Positions 37,890 to 46,748 of a DNA stretch of 64,000 bases are shown piece after piece (positions within the stretch are counted from its first letter, which is position 1; every line of letters begins with the position of its first letter). A program made the translations under genes and the position numbers. A model generated the notes under the pieces. That model saw only the letters and a list, made by a program, of their open reading frames with translations, ran no database searches and had not been told where the DNA came from. This stretch comes from Uliginosibacterium sp. GTDB lineage: Bacteria > Pseudomonadota > Gammaproteobacteria > Burkholderiales > Rhodocyclaceae. The DNA lies in assembly GCA_016718265.1 (NCBI GenBank), contig JADKDZ010000001.1:186001-250000 (forward strand), in the 5' to 3' direction.

Positions 37890-38496
37890 TTTTTGGATGC
37901 CCCACCTGACTGTTGCGCTGAAGGATCCCCCCCACCGCAGATTGGTCCGCCTCCGGAGCGCGCTCGATCGCCATATCTAAGCTGAACTCCCCGACACTGC
38001 GCTTGTTGTAGGTAGTCGCCTTGATCTCGACCAGCCCAGGCTTCTCAAGACTGGAAGCAGAGTCAAGGTTTCGCATGAGCTGCGACACCCGGGCGTTCGA
38101 TTGCGAGTAGCCCTTGAAGTTGATACCGGAACCAGTTTGCTTGAATTCCTTTAGCATGACCCCTTCCGGCATCTGCTTGGAAAGTTCATTGAATAGAGTC
38201 ACCGTTTCAGTGCGATTCGCCTGCAGGGTTTCAATGACCTGCTTGCGTGACAAGAGCGCCTGCATTTGCTCCCGGAGACGCTTGATCTCGGCGATCTCCT
38301 TCTCCAGCGTCGCGATCTCACCCTTCAAAAACTGATTCGCGCGCTCCTGGCTCTCGATTCGCCCTCCAATCAAGGTAAAGCCGACAAACCAAACCAATCC
38401 CGCGAGCAAAAGAACCAAGACAATCATCGAGTAGAACTGTTGGCGCCGGTCTTTCCTGGCCTGCTCACGATGAGGAAGTAGGTTAATCCGAATCAT
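37837..38496 (-). CDS. pilN: Type IV pilus assembly protein PilN (C-terminus probably frame-shifted)
   Basis: An inner-membrane bitopic protein pairing with PilO. It has the PilN hallmark N-terminus MIRINLLPHREQARKDRRQQ (INLLPxRE binds PilM), one membrane helix (FYSMIVLVLLLAGLVWFVGF), a coiled coil and a periplasmic fold (LSKQMPEGVMLKEFKQTGSG). As written it is 219 residues and ends in an atypical tail (NENILCWIRGLFSGAAG) read through the pilO start. Adding one base to the seven-C run at 37927-37933 would instead give an ending GGDPSAQQSGGASKK with its TGA overlapping the pilO ATG (stop at 37886), the arrangement usual here. It overlaps pilM by 4 bases. Confidence 0.92.
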   Translation of the reverse strand: MIRINLLPHREQARKDRRQQFYSMIVLVLLLAGLVWFVGFTLIGGRIESQERANQFLKGEIATLEKEIAEIKRLREQMQALLSRKQVIETLQANRTETVTLFNELSKQMPEGVMLKEFKQTGSGINFKGYSQSNARVSQLMRNLDSASSLEKPGLVEIKATTYNKRSVGEFSLDMAIERAPEADQSAVGGILQRNSQVGHPKNENILCWIRGLFSGAAG

Positions 38497-39581
38497 GCGT
38501 CAAACCTCCGCAAAGCCAGCCCGCACGCTAGCATGAGTGCCGGCGCATCCGCTGCGAGACTCTTCGGCCGAATGCGGGGAGACAAGGCCATCCCAACAAA
38601 CGGATTTGCGACTTCCGTCGGCACCTGCGTTCGACCGGAAACAACCTGGTCCAAGCCAGGTATCACAGCGCAGCCGCCAGACAACACTATGTGATCGACC
38701 TGGTTGAACTGCGTTGAAGTAAAGAAGAACTGCAAAGCACGCGAGATCTCCAGTCCAACGCTGTCCATGAACGGGCGCAACAGCTCGTGCTCAAAATTCT
38801 CAGGAAGGCTATTGGAGCGCTTCGCGGCCTCCGCCTCTTCGGTACTCATGCCATAGCTGCGCGCGATATCCTGAGTCAGCAAATTGCCGCCGAAAGCTTG
38901 CTCTCGGGAGTACAGGACGTTCTCGTCACGCAGGATCGTTACCTTCATCATCTGCGCTCCGATGTCCACCATGGCAATCACCTTGCCCTTACCCGCCTCT
39001 GGCATTCTTCCCTGGATCAAGCCGAAGGACGCAAGCGACGCGAAAGACTCAACGTCCATCACCACAGCTTTCAATCCCGCTGCCTCAGCCGAAGCAACAC
39101 GATCCTCGACTTTTTCTTTTCGGGAGGCCGCTATCAAGACCTCAACTTCGTCTTGGCTTCCAGGCATATAACCCAGCACCTGAAAATCGAGATTCACCTC
39201 GTCGATTGCGAACGGAATGTACTGGTTTGCCTCCGACTCCACCTGTACTTCCATCTCTACCTCACGCAATCCCGCAGGCAGAAAGATTTTCTTCGTGATC
39301 ACGGCAGGTGCTGGCAAGGCCAACGCGGCCTGCCGCGTTCCAGAGCCAAATCGCTTCCAAGCTCGGCGAATGGCTTCGGCAACGGCCTCAAGGCTGGAAA
39401 TGTTCCCATCCGTTACGGCGTCACGTGGAAGCGGCTCAATTGCGTAGCGCTCAAGCCTGCACTGCTTGGCACTCGCTCCTGACAACTCGACAAGTTTGAC
39501 GGCAGACGAAGAAATATCCAGACCAATCAAGGCCTTGGACTTTCCCCCGAGCAGAGCAGATATATCTATCACTTGATGCAA
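38493..39581 (-). CDS. pilM: Type IV pilus assembly protein PilM
   Basis: PilM is an actin-like cytoplasmic ATP-binding protein that anchors PilN at the membrane. The 362-residue product shows the actin-fold phosphate 1 loop ALIGLDISSSAVKLVELSG and the characteristic EVEMEVQVESEANQYIPFAI. VIAMVDIGAQMMKVTILRDE is the phosphate 2 loop, and IVLSGGCAVIPGLDQ lies near the adenosine site. It is the first gene of pilMNOPQ, transcribed away from mrcA across a 244-base AT-richer region that must hold both promoters. Confidence 0.96.
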   Translation of the reverse strand: MHQVIDISALLGGKSKALIGLDISSSAVKLVELSGASAKQCRLERYAIEPLPRDAVTDGNISSLEAVAEAIRRAWKRFGSGTRQAALALPAPAVITKKIFLPAGLREVEMEVQVESEANQYIPFAIDEVNLDFQVLGYMPGSQDEVEVLIAASRKEKVEDRVASAEAAGLKAVVMDVESFASLASFGLIQGRMPEAGKGKVIAMVDIGAQMMKVTILRDENVLYSREQAFGGNLLTQDIARSYGMSTEEAEAAKRSNSLPENFEHELLRPFMDSVGLEISRALQFFFTSTQFNQVDHIVLSGGCAVIPGLDQVVSGRTQVPTEVANPFVGMALSPRIRPKSLAADAPALMLACGLALRRFDA

Positions 39582-39825
39582 TCCTTTAAATATCGTTTAA
39601 AATCCGATAGTTGGACGCTTTAACAACAATTTACTTTAAATCCTAGCAGTAACTTGAGATCTAAGTAAAGCCAACTTGTTCAGCTGGCGCCGAACGGCAC
39701 CCCAAGTGTTTCTTTAATGCCAAGGCGCGAAACGGTCGCCTCTCAGCGGCGCCTATCCAATATGATTCGTTTAGGTCGTAGCAGCAAACCCGAGTTGCAC
39801 CAAACTAACACTCGACAGACAACCT
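39582..39825. promoter_or_regulatory. Divergent pilM/mrcA promoter region
   Basis: A 244-base interval clearly richer in A and T than the surrounding genes separates the divergent starts. TTTAAA-type motifs recur (39587, 39595 and 39637 neighbourhoods). I could not fix confident -35/-10 pairs in either direction. Confidence 0.35.
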
Positions 39826-42105
39826 ATGCGCACTCGCCCGTTTCTTCTCATTTTCCTCAGCTTTGCATGCCTGGCCGTACTTGGGGTCGCGTCCCTCGCC
39901 GTCGCTGCAGCGTTTGCATGGCCAAAACTCCCGTCGCTGGAAGCTCTAACCGACTACAAGCCTCGGATCCCCCTTCGCGTTTACACCGCAGACGGGACGT
40001 TGATTGGAGAATTCGGGGAAGAACGCCGTACTTATATCCCAATCAAGGAAGTACCCGAGCCACTCAAGCACGCAATTCTATCTGCAGAGGATGACCGCTT
40101 CTTCGAGCATTCGGGCGTTGACTTTAGCGGTTTGATACGGGCGACGCTGTTGAACCTGATGGGCGGTAGCAAACGGCAAGGCGGCAGTACGATCACGATG
40201 CAGGTCGCTAGAAATTTTTACTTGAGCAGAGAGAAGACCATTAGCCGAAAGTTGTATGAAATCCTGCTCGCGCTGAAAATTGAACACAGCCTCAGCAAAG
40301 ATCAGATTCTTGAGGTGTATATCAACCAAATCTATCTCGGCCAGCGCGCTTACGGATTTGCTTCTGCCGCTCAGACCTATTTTGGGCACGATTTGTCTCA
40401 ACTGGGGGTAGCGGACTACGCGATGCTTGCCGGCTTACCTAAAGCGCCTTCGGCATACAATCCTGTCGCCAACCCACAACGTGCAGCACTGCGGCAACAG
40501 TACGTACTGCGCCGCATGCGAGAGTTGGGCTATCTGGCAGAGGACGCCTATCAGCAAGCGACAAAGGCGCAGCTAAAACTTGCGATTGGCAAAAATGCAC
40601 TGCTAGTCACAAGCATGCCTCACGCGGAGTATGTCGCGGAGATGGCCAGGCAGATGGCTTTCGATCAATTCAAGGAAGAAGCCTACACACGGGGAATCCG
40701 AGTGGTGACAACTATCCTGAAAGCCGATCAGGAGGCTGCTTACGGTGCACTTCGCCGCAACATACTGGCTTACGAGCAGAGGCACAGCTATCGGGGCGCG
40801 GAAGATTATGTTGATATCAGCGGGGAACCCCTGCAGAACGAGGATATCCTCGGCGAATTTCTCGACAATTACCCTGATCTGGACGAAATGAAGCCGGGGA
40901 TCGTACTTGAAGCATCAAAAAAACTACTCAAGCTCTATATCCGGGGCGGCAATATTATCGAGTTGTCTGGGGAGGCACTGCGTTTCCCCGCAGCGATGCT
41001 CGCTGACAGCGCGCCTGCGCAAAAGCGACTACGCGCTGGTGCAATTGTGCGCCTGATCAAGAGCGCAAAGGGCTGGCAAATCACGCAAGCGCCCGAAGTA
41101 GAAGGTGCGTTTGTCTCGCTTGACCCGCGTAACGGTGCGGTCCGCGCGCTGGTTGGCGGCTTCGATTTCAATCGCAACAAGTTTAATCATGTCACCCAAG
41201 CCTGGCGCCAAGCGGGTTCGAGTTTCAAACCCTTCGTTTTCTCGGCGGCCATCGACAAAGGCTTTACGCCAGGAAGCGTTTTTGACGACGCGCCACTCTC
41301 GTTTTCGTCAGAAGAAACCGGCAGCAAGGATTGGAGCCCGCAGAACTATGACGGCAAATACGAAGGCCCAATGAGTCTGCGCACTGCGCTGGCAAAGTCA
41401 AAGAACATGGTATCCATTCGCGTGCTGCAAGCAATCGGCACGCGCTATGCGCAAGACTATATCGCCAGCCGATTTGGCTTTGATGGCGCAAAAATCCCCC
41501 CGTATCTCACGATGGCGCTTGGCGCGGGCTCAGTCACGCCTTGGCAAATGGCTTCTGCCTACTCCGCATTTGCAAACGGGGGCTACCGGATTCAGCCTTA
41601 TCTTGTCAGCGAAATGCAAGACAGCGATGGCAAGGTCCTCGCCAAGATGACGCCGGTAGTCGTCGGAGAACAGGCAGAGCGGGTGTTAGATCCGAGAAAT
41701 GCGTTTTTGATGGATTTGATGATGAAGGACGTTGTCCGGCGAGGCACCGCAGCGAAGGCCCTAAGTCTCGGACGCAGTGATCTGGCCGGAAAAACCGGAA
41801 CGACAAACGAATACGTCGATGCTTGGTTTTGCGGGTATCAGCCGACTCTGGTAGGGATTTCATGGATCGGCTTTGACCAACCGAAAAAATTGGGCTCCGG
41901 CGAAACCGGCGGAACACTCGCACTGCCTGTGTGGATTGACTATATGAAGGTCGCGCTTAAAGGCGTACCCGAACAGTTCATGAGCGTCCCGACCGGACTG
42001 TTAAGAGTCAAGCCGAGCTTCGAGAAAGAAGGGGACGATCTGATTTACGAGGAGCACTTGCCAACAGACGCCGCTGCCGAGGACCCGGGTTCAAGCGAGC
42101 CTTGA
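39826..42105 (+). CDS. mrcA: Penicillin-binding protein 1A (bifunctional glycosyltransferase/transpeptidase)
   Basis: PBP1A polymerises lipid II and cross-links peptidoglycan. The 759-residue protein has an N-terminal membrane anchor (LLIFLSFACLAVLGVASLAV). The GT51 glycosyltransferase domain shows AEDDRFFEHSGVDFSGLIRA, GGSTITMQVARNFYL and EVYINQIYLGQRAYGFASAA. An OB-like insert precedes the transpeptidase domain, whose motifs are SFKPF (SxxK), SKN and KTGTTNE. Its divergence from pilM is a conserved arrangement in beta/gammaproteobacteria. The last 61 bases overlap the 3' end of convergent cyaY. Confidence 0.95.
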   Translation: MRTRPFLLIFLSFACLAVLGVASLAVAAAFAWPKLPSLEALTDYKPRIPLRVYTADGTLIGEFGEERRTYIPIKEVPEPLKHAILSAEDDRFFEHSGVDFSGLIRATLLNLMGGSKRQGGSTITMQVARNFYLSREKTISRKLYEILLALKIEHSLSKDQILEVYINQIYLGQRAYGFASAAQTYFGHDLSQLGVADYAMLAGLPKAPSAYNPVANPQRAALRQQYVLRRMRELGYLAEDAYQQATKAQLKLAIGKNALLVTSMPHAEYVAEMARQMAFDQFKEEAYTRGIRVVTTILKADQEAAYGALRRNILAYEQRHSYRGAEDYVDISGEPLQNEDILGEFLDNYPDLDEMKPGIVLEASKKLLKLYIRGGNIIELSGEALRFPAAMLADSAPAQKRLRAGAIVRLIKSAKGWQITQAPEVEGAFVSLDPRNGAVRALVGGFDFNRNKFNHVTQAWRQAGSSFKPFVFSAAIDKGFTPGSVFDDAPLSFSSEETGSKDWSPQNYDGKYEGPMSLRTALAKSKNMVSIRVLQAIGTRYAQDYIASRFGFDGAKIPPYLTMALGAGSVTPWQMASAYSAFANGGYRIQPYLVSEMQDSDGKVLAKMTPVVVGEQAERVLDPRNAFLMDLMMKDVVRRGTAAKALSLGRSDLAGKTGTTNEYVDAWFCGYQPTLVGISWIGFDQPKKLGSGETGGTLALPVWIDYMKVALKGVPEQFMSVPTGLLRVKPSFEKEGDDLIYEEHLPTDAAAEDPGSSEP

Positions 42106-42443
42106 GCAGCCCACGCCTCGTCGACGACAAGTTTGCCGCCAGAGTGTGCCAGCAGAGCCTTCGCCAATACAGCGCGCAAGCTGGACTGACCGCGCGTATC
42201 GCGCCAGCCGTCAGATGAAGGACTGAAATGATAGGCGCCGAGGCGTGCTGCAAGCCATATCTCTTGCATCGCAAGATGCTGATTGAGCACAATTTTTCCA
42301 GTGTCGTCGAACTCAATTTCGACCACTCCATCCTGGTAGGTGATGTCAGCGTCGATACCCGCGCTATCGATTGCGGCTTCAAGGACACTGACGATCTCGG
42401 AAAGCTCTTGCTGTGCGAGCGTCAGGAATATCTGCTCATTCAT
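42045..42443 (-). CDS. cyaY: Iron donor/frataxin-like protein CyaY
   Basis: A 132-residue bacterial frataxin homologue that binds iron and modulates Fe-S cluster assembly on IscU. It shows the frataxin pattern: acidic first helix (MNEQIFLTLAQQELSEIVSV), IDADITYQDGVVEIEFDDTG, KIVLNQHLAMQEIWLAARLG and AYHFSPSSDGWRDTRG. E. coli CyaY is 106 residues; this one has about 24 extra C-terminal residues (AWAAQGSLEPGSSAAASVGK) encoded antisense to the end of mrcA. The tail may be genuine or the product of a lost stop. It is divergent from lptM. Confidence 0.92.
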   Translation of the reverse strand: MNEQIFLTLAQQELSEIVSVLEAAIDSAGIDADITYQDGVVEIEFDDTGKIVLNQHLAMQEIWLAARLGAYHFSPSSDGWRDTRGQSSLRAVLAKALLAHSGGKLVVDEAWAAQGSLEPGSSAAASVGKCSS

Positions 42444-42519
42444 GTGTGACAGGGCTCCTTGCGTACAATACTGTGAGGGCGGCAACGCGAGAATTCTCGC
42501 CAATACAGGGACATCGAAG

Positions 42520-42783
42520 GTGCAGATACTAAAACGCTTACTCCGCAAACGGAAACACACGGCTGTGACAAGGTGCCTCACACTAAGCCTCACACTGATC
42601 GTATGCGCGTGCGGCATTAAAGGGCCCCTCACGTTGCCCCCCGCGCCGCTTCCATCTTCTCAATTAACTCCGCTGCGCGCTGAGTCAGATCGTAGTGGTT
42701 CTCCGGGCGCGCACCGAATCCCAGCAGACAGACGCACCAGGCCACTCTCGGCTCAATCGCCCATCAATAGCCCACGCACCTAG
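42520..42783 (+). CDS. lptM: LPS translocon maturation lipoprotein LptM (YifL-like)
   Basis: A small 87-residue lipoprotein starting at GTG 42520 with AGGG a few bases upstream. The signal region TLSLTLIVCACGIKGPLTLP contains the lipobox and the diagnostic CGxKGPLxLP motif after the lipidated Cys. LptM-type proteins assist disulfide maturation of LptD. The tail beyond about residue 50 is Arg/Pro-rich and low-confidence. In many relatives it is followed by lysA; here a DUF4254 gene follows, so the usual cyaY-lptM-lysA block is interrupted. Confidence 0.8.
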   Translation: MQILKRLLRKRKHTAVTRCLTLSLTLIVCACGIKGPLTLPPAPLPSSQLTPLRAESDRSGSPGAHRIPADRRTRPLSAQSPINSPRT

Positions 42784-42924
42784 CGGCGCTCCGGTTTGGC
42801 TGCGTCGGCTTGAGCTGCCCGCGAGGTGGGCGCTCTCCGAACGAGCGTGATACGCCGCCAACTCCTGCAGAATTCAGCCACGTCGTAAAATATGGCTCCC
42901 ACAAACAACCTTGGACCGCTACAC

Positions 42925-43530
42925 ATGAGCAAGCTGATCGCAGCCGCTGAGGTCATAGCATTTCACGACGAATGTGTCGCCAACCGCGGCTGGGCAAAAT
43001 CAGCCGCAGCCCGACATGGTGAAGGCCTTTGGCACTTTCTCGAAGTCAATCATCGTTTCAACAATCTGCTCTGGGACGAAGAGGATCTGGCGCGGAGGCT
43101 ACACGTTGGCGACAGCGATATTGCCGCCAACAAGCGCGCCATCGACACCTATAACCAGAAGCGCAACGACGCGATCGAGCGGATGGACGAGGTAATTCTT
43201 TCCGCCATCGCGGTGGTGCGCGCCGTGAGCAGCGGAAGATTGAACTCAGAGACCGCAGGCAGCATGATTGACCGGTTGTCGATCTTGTCTCTCAAGATTT
43301 TCCACATGGGTTTGCAGACAAAGCGGCAAGATGCCACCGCTGAACATATCGCCGCCTGCAGCACTAAGCTGACACGCCTGAAGGAGCAGAGGACCGATCT
43401 GGCTGCATGCCTGGAGCAACTAATTGCCGAATGCGTTACCGGCGATGCCCATTACAAGGTCTATCGCCAATTCAAGATGTACAACGATCCCAATCTCAAC
43501 CCCTGCCTCTACGGAGCGCGTACAGGCTGA
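42925..43530 (+). CDS. DUF4254 domain protein of unknown function
   Basis: A mainly alpha-helical protein of 201 residues from ATG 42925 (MSKLIAAAEV), or 212 from ATG 42892. It contains FNNLLWDEEDLARR, ANKRAIDTYNQKRNDAIERM and a C-terminal VYRQFKMYNDPNLNPCLYGA, the pattern I associate with DUF4254 proteins. Some family members lie in glycosyltransferase/LPS loci, but no such neighbour is present here, so the role is unknown. It is convergent with the solute-binding protein gene (29-base gap). Confidence 0.75.
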   Translation: MSKLIAAAEVIAFHDECVANRGWAKSAAARHGEGLWHFLEVNHRFNNLLWDEEDLARRLHVGDSDIAANKRAIDTYNQKRNDAIERMDEVILSAIAVVRAVSSGRLNSETAGSMIDRLSILSLKIFHMGLQTKRQDATAEHIAACSTKLTRLKEQRTDLAACLEQLIAECVTGDAHYKVYRQFKMYNDPNLNPCLYGARTG

Positions 43531-43559
43531 GCTCAGATTTTCCATCTTCCTCGCGCGCC

Positions 43560-44882
43560 TCAGGGCTGGCGAGGCCGGCAACATCCGTCTTCCGCCGAGC
43601 GAATTCGCTGAGCGGCGTCATCCAAGCCCTGCTTCGGGGGCTTCTTGTCATCAAAGACCTGTTCTATTTCTTCAGCAAGGATGCGCCGCACACCGAGGCG
43701 ATGCATGAAGGAACTCGCGGTCGTCCCCGCGGTGGCAGGTTTATTACTAAGTTGTGACAGAGCCTGCCGAGTCGCAACCAAGTCATCCTTGAGCAGAGAG
43801 CTTTCGGTCGCGACCAGAACACCCGCACGGCTGAGCGGCAAGTAGCCGGCACTCACCTGCCAATCAATCTGGTTCTCCGTCTCCAACCAGAACTGAATGA
43901 ATCGTGCGACGACCTTGTATTCGCCACTTGTTCGGTTATTGGAAACCCACAGTGAAGGCCCATCTGCCACCGTATGCAATGGCGCACCATGGGCATCTTC
44001 GTGGTAGGGGTAAGGCGCAACGGCCACCGTAAACGCCGCCTGACGTGCGAGGCTCGGGAAAGCCCCGGAGGGCGCAATCAGCACGCCGCACTCTCCTGAC
44101 GCAAAATGCGCTTCAGCTTCGCTGCCACGGCCGAAGTAGTAAAAGTAACCGGACTTGCGCCAACTGGACATCATAGCCATGTGTTTGACGTGAACCAGGC
44201 CGTTCCCCTGGTACTGCTCGGCCCTCCCAGCAACAATCAACGGCTGGTTGTTCCAGACGGCGGCATTTTCAAAGATCGTGGAGACAGGTTGTGAAGCCGT
44301 CATCGGGCACGCTACACCTTCGGTGTAGAAACGACCCAGCACTTCCACCCAAGATCGCCACGTTCTAGGGATCTCAGCGCTCGTCACACCAAGTTTTTCG
44401 AGAAGTTCCTTGTTGTAGAACACTACTGGAGAAGACAGTGCCACGGGCAACGCATTCAGCCGCCTCGTCGAGTCGAGCGCACTTGGCACCATCACCCTGG
44501 AGAAGCTCCCGACGTTCAACGGTATGCCTGCATCTTTCATCACTCGCCACAAGGGCTTGAAGCGTGCGCTTCCGTCAAGGTATAGGTCCTCGTCCAGCTC
44601 CGGAACAATCGCCATCGCAGGTAAACTGCCTTGCCCCCACGGACGCATCGACACCACGACCTTGCCGCCCTGACTCTGAGCATTGAATCGATCGGCGAGC
44701 TTGCGCAGTTGGGCATCCTTGTCCGCGCCCAATGGGTGAGTCAATTCCACTTCGAACCCGGTCAGCGCGTCTTGCGCCTGCTTCGGCACAACTGCCTTGC
44801 GCGCGGGCGCGGCGAGCGCAGTCATGCACACCAGGACAAGGCTTGCTTGCAGAAGTACCTGAATCGGCGATGTAGCCCCCAT
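43560..44882 (-). CDS. Orphan extracellular solute-binding protein, family 1 (UgpB-like)
   Basis: A 440-residue exported protein with a signal peptide (VLLQASLVLVCMTALAAPA). Its fold resembles the sn-glycerol-3-phosphate/sugar-binding proteins of family 1: LRKLADRFNAQSQGGKVVVS, PVVFYNKELLEKLGV, PRTWRSWVEVLGRF, GQG/WGQGSLPAMAIV, and QIDWQVSAGYLPLSRAGV near the C-terminus, which is very like UgpB. No permease or ATPase gene is nearby, so it is an orphan. It may serve a distant transporter or a chemoreceptor/sensor. The last residues (RSAEDGCCRPRQP) look atypical. Confidence 0.82.
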   Translation of the reverse strand: MGATSPIQVLLQASLVLVCMTALAAPARKAVVPKQAQDALTGFEVELTHPLGADKDAQLRKLADRFNAQSQGGKVVVSMRPWGQGSLPAMAIVPELDEDLYLDGSARFKPLWRVMKDAGIPLNVGSFSRVMVPSALDSTRRLNALPVALSSPVVFYNKELLEKLGVTSAEIPRTWRSWVEVLGRFYTEGVACPMTASQPVSTIFENAAVWNNQPLIVAGRAEQYQGNGLVHVKHMAMMSSWRKSGYFYYFGRGSEAEAHFASGECGVLIAPSGAFPSLARQAAFTVAVAPYPYHEDAHGAPLHTVADGPSLWVSNNRTSGEYKVVARFIQFWLETENQIDWQVSAGYLPLSRAGVLVATESSLLKDDLVATRQALSQLSNKPATAGTTASSFMHRLGVRRILAEEIEQVFDDKKPPKQGLDDAAQRIRSAEDGCCRPRQP

Positions 44883-45016
44883 CTCTGCCCTCCAATGCAG
44901 CTGTCAGGGGGCCATTATGGCGAAAAGAGCCCTTTCTCCCACAAGCTTCTGGCGGGCGGTTCAAGTCTGAATTTCAGGTGACGTTATTTCCCCTAGCACA
45001 CCACTAGGCGCAAGCC

Positions 45017-45454
45017 ATGAAATCCAGACATTTAAGCCTGATTTTGCTGACCCTCTCCCTTTGCGCCTGCGAGCTGCTTGGCATTCCAGACCCCGCCAAA
45101 GAAGCAGAGCGGAAAGATGCAGAAGGCAAAGCCATCGGCAGTGCATGCCGTCACGCCGGGCGGGCGCTGGAAGATTGCTTTTCCTTGAACACCACCGCCC
45201 AGAAGGCGTCGGTCTTCGCCGGGTGGAAAGAAATGAACGACTACATGGCCCAGAACAAGATCGAAAACGTAAAGCCTGAACTCGTACCGGGTGGCGTACA
45301 GGCAGAGAAACCTGCTCATGGCGAGGCAGCAGTCCCGGATGACGCCGCGGAGTCCGCCGCGCCGGAACCCAAGACCGGCAGCAAGTCCCGCAACAAAGCG
45401 AGCACAAAGCTGGAGAAACCCGAGAAGTCTGACAAAACGGCCACGGAACATTGA
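45017..45454 (+). CDS. Hypothetical lipoprotein
   Basis: A 145-residue protein with a lipoprotein signal (MKSRHLSLILLTLSLCAC, lipobox LCAC). A short conserved-looking part has two Cys (IGSACRHAGRALEDCFSLN) and WKEMNDYMAQNKIENVKPEL, then a low-complexity Ala/Lys/Glu/Pro tail. I recognise no family for sure. It lies 61 bases upstream of rlmM in the same direction and probably shares its transcript. Confidence 0.75.
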   Translation: MKSRHLSLILLTLSLCACELLGIPDPAKEAERKDAEGKAIGSACRHAGRALEDCFSLNTTAQKASVFAGWKEMNDYMAQNKIENVKPELVPGGVQAEKPAHGEAAVPDDAAESAAPEPKTGSKSRNKASTKLEKPEKSDKTATEH

Positions 45455-45515
45455 CTGTCCGCTGCCGACGCCTTTCCGTTACCATCGCGGCCTCACCGAT
45501 GTTCGTAACACACCC

Positions 45516-46592
45516 ATGAACGCTACCGCCAAAGGCTATCTACTGCTCTGTCGCCCAGGATTCGAGAAAGAATGTGCGGCCGAGGCTGACGCCTTGGCGC
45601 TCTCCTCAGGAATGAGCGGCTTTGCTCGAACCGAGGCTAATAGCGGGCTGGTGCATTACGTCTTTAACGAAGTGTGTGACTGGCATCTCGCAGCAGAGGC
45701 CGCACCTTTCGAGCAGTGGGTCTTTGCCCGCCAACGCAGTGTGTGGGTTGAGCGCCTGAAAGACCTACCTGCAGAGGACCGCGCGACACCGCTCGTCAAC
45801 ACAATTCTCAGCTTGGGACAAAACATCGGTCGGCTGTGTGCTGAAACTGCCGATACCAATGAAGCCAAAGAGCTTTCAGGGTTTCTCAAACGCTTTATCC
45901 CGCACATCGAACGGGCATTGCAAGCCAAGAACATCCTCCGCCCCAAACGCAGCGAGCTGCCGACCCTCCACTTGCTGTTCAAGAACTCCAGCCAAGTTGA
46001 CATCGGCTTATCGCAACCCGGAGATGCTTCTGCGTGGCCGATGGGCATCGTGCGCCTGCGCATGCCACGCAATGCACCAAGCCGCTCGACGCTCAAACTG
46101 GCCGAAGCGTTTGAGATCATGCTGACGGAAGAGGAACGCGCCAATAGCCTTCGGGCAGGGCTCTGGGCCATTGATCTTGGCGCGGCCCCAGGAGGGTGGA
46201 GTTTCCAGTTCGCCGAGCGCGGGCTACACGTGCAGGCTGTGGATAACGGCCCGCTGGCTGACGCACTGCTCGCCACCGGCATGGTTGAACACATCCGGGC
46301 GGATGGGTTTACCTGGCGTTCACAGCGCAAATCGGTCGAATGGCTTGTCTGCGACATGGTGGAACAGCCCACGCGAATTGCCCAACTGGTCGCCGACTGG
46401 ACCGCCTCCGGGCGGGCCAGGCGCTGCATTTTCAACCTCAAGCTGCCCATGAAGAAACGTTTTGAGGAGCTCAAACGCTGTCGCCAGATTATCGATTCGC
46501 GGTTCAAGCAGCACAACGACCACTATGTGTTGCGGATCAAACACCTGTATCACGATCGCGAAGAGGTCACCGCCTACCTTGCCAGAATCTGA
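45516..46592 (+). CDS. rlmM: 23S rRNA (cytidine-2498 2'-O)-methyltransferase RlmM
   Basis: The SAM-dependent methyltransferase modifies C2498 of 23S rRNA. The 358-residue protein has an N-terminal THUMP-like domain (YLLLCRPGFEKECAAEADAL, LPTLHLLFKNSSQVDIGLS). The Rossmann domain has motif I AIDLGAAPGGWSFQFAERG, then VEWLVCDMVEQPTRIAQLV and IFNLKLPMKKRFEEL, which supply the K-D-K-E-type catalytic residues. The start at 45516 (MNATAKGYLLLCRPGFE) matches the family N-terminus, and the length matches E. coli RlmM (366). Confidence 0.95.
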   Translation: MNATAKGYLLLCRPGFEKECAAEADALALSSGMSGFARTEANSGLVHYVFNEVCDWHLAAEAAPFEQWVFARQRSVWVERLKDLPAEDRATPLVNTILSLGQNIGRLCAETADTNEAKELSGFLKRFIPHIERALQAKNILRPKRSELPTLHLLFKNSSQVDIGLSQPGDASAWPMGIVRLRMPRNAPSRSTLKLAEAFEIMLTEEERANSLRAGLWAIDLGAAPGGWSFQFAERGLHVQAVDNGPLADALLATGMVEHIRADGFTWRSQRKSVEWLVCDMVEQPTRIAQLVADWTASGRARRCIFNLKLPMKKRFEELKRCRQIIDSRFKQHNDHYVLRIKHLYHDREEVTAYLARI

Positions 46593-46713
46593 TCCCGGGT
46601 CTGTCACTAAGCTCGGCCACAGTGCGCAGCGCGGCCCTGAAACACGGGGCGGACACACCATTCCGGCAGACAGGGTCGTTGACGGTTACAATGCCCTGTT
46701 TTCTTTAATAAAA

Positions 46714-46733
46714 CGCGACACAGTGCTGTCGCG
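46714..46733 (+). promoter_or_regulatory. Stem-loop in the helicase leader
   Basis: CGCGACA (46714-46720) pairs with TGTCGCG (46727-46733) around a 6-base loop, ending 15 bases before the helicase ATG. A TACAAT -10-like box lies near 46687, which would place the hairpin in the mRNA leader. There is no obvious Shine-Dalgarno sequence after it. Confidence 0.45.
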
Positions 46734-46748
46734 CTCGTAGCCATACAC

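Noticed and set aside
37886..37933. Programmed ribosomal frameshifting at the pilN C run
   Set aside because: A missing base explains the overlap more simply, since four other single-base breaks in this window are also in or beside homopolymers and no slippery heptamer with downstream structure was evident.
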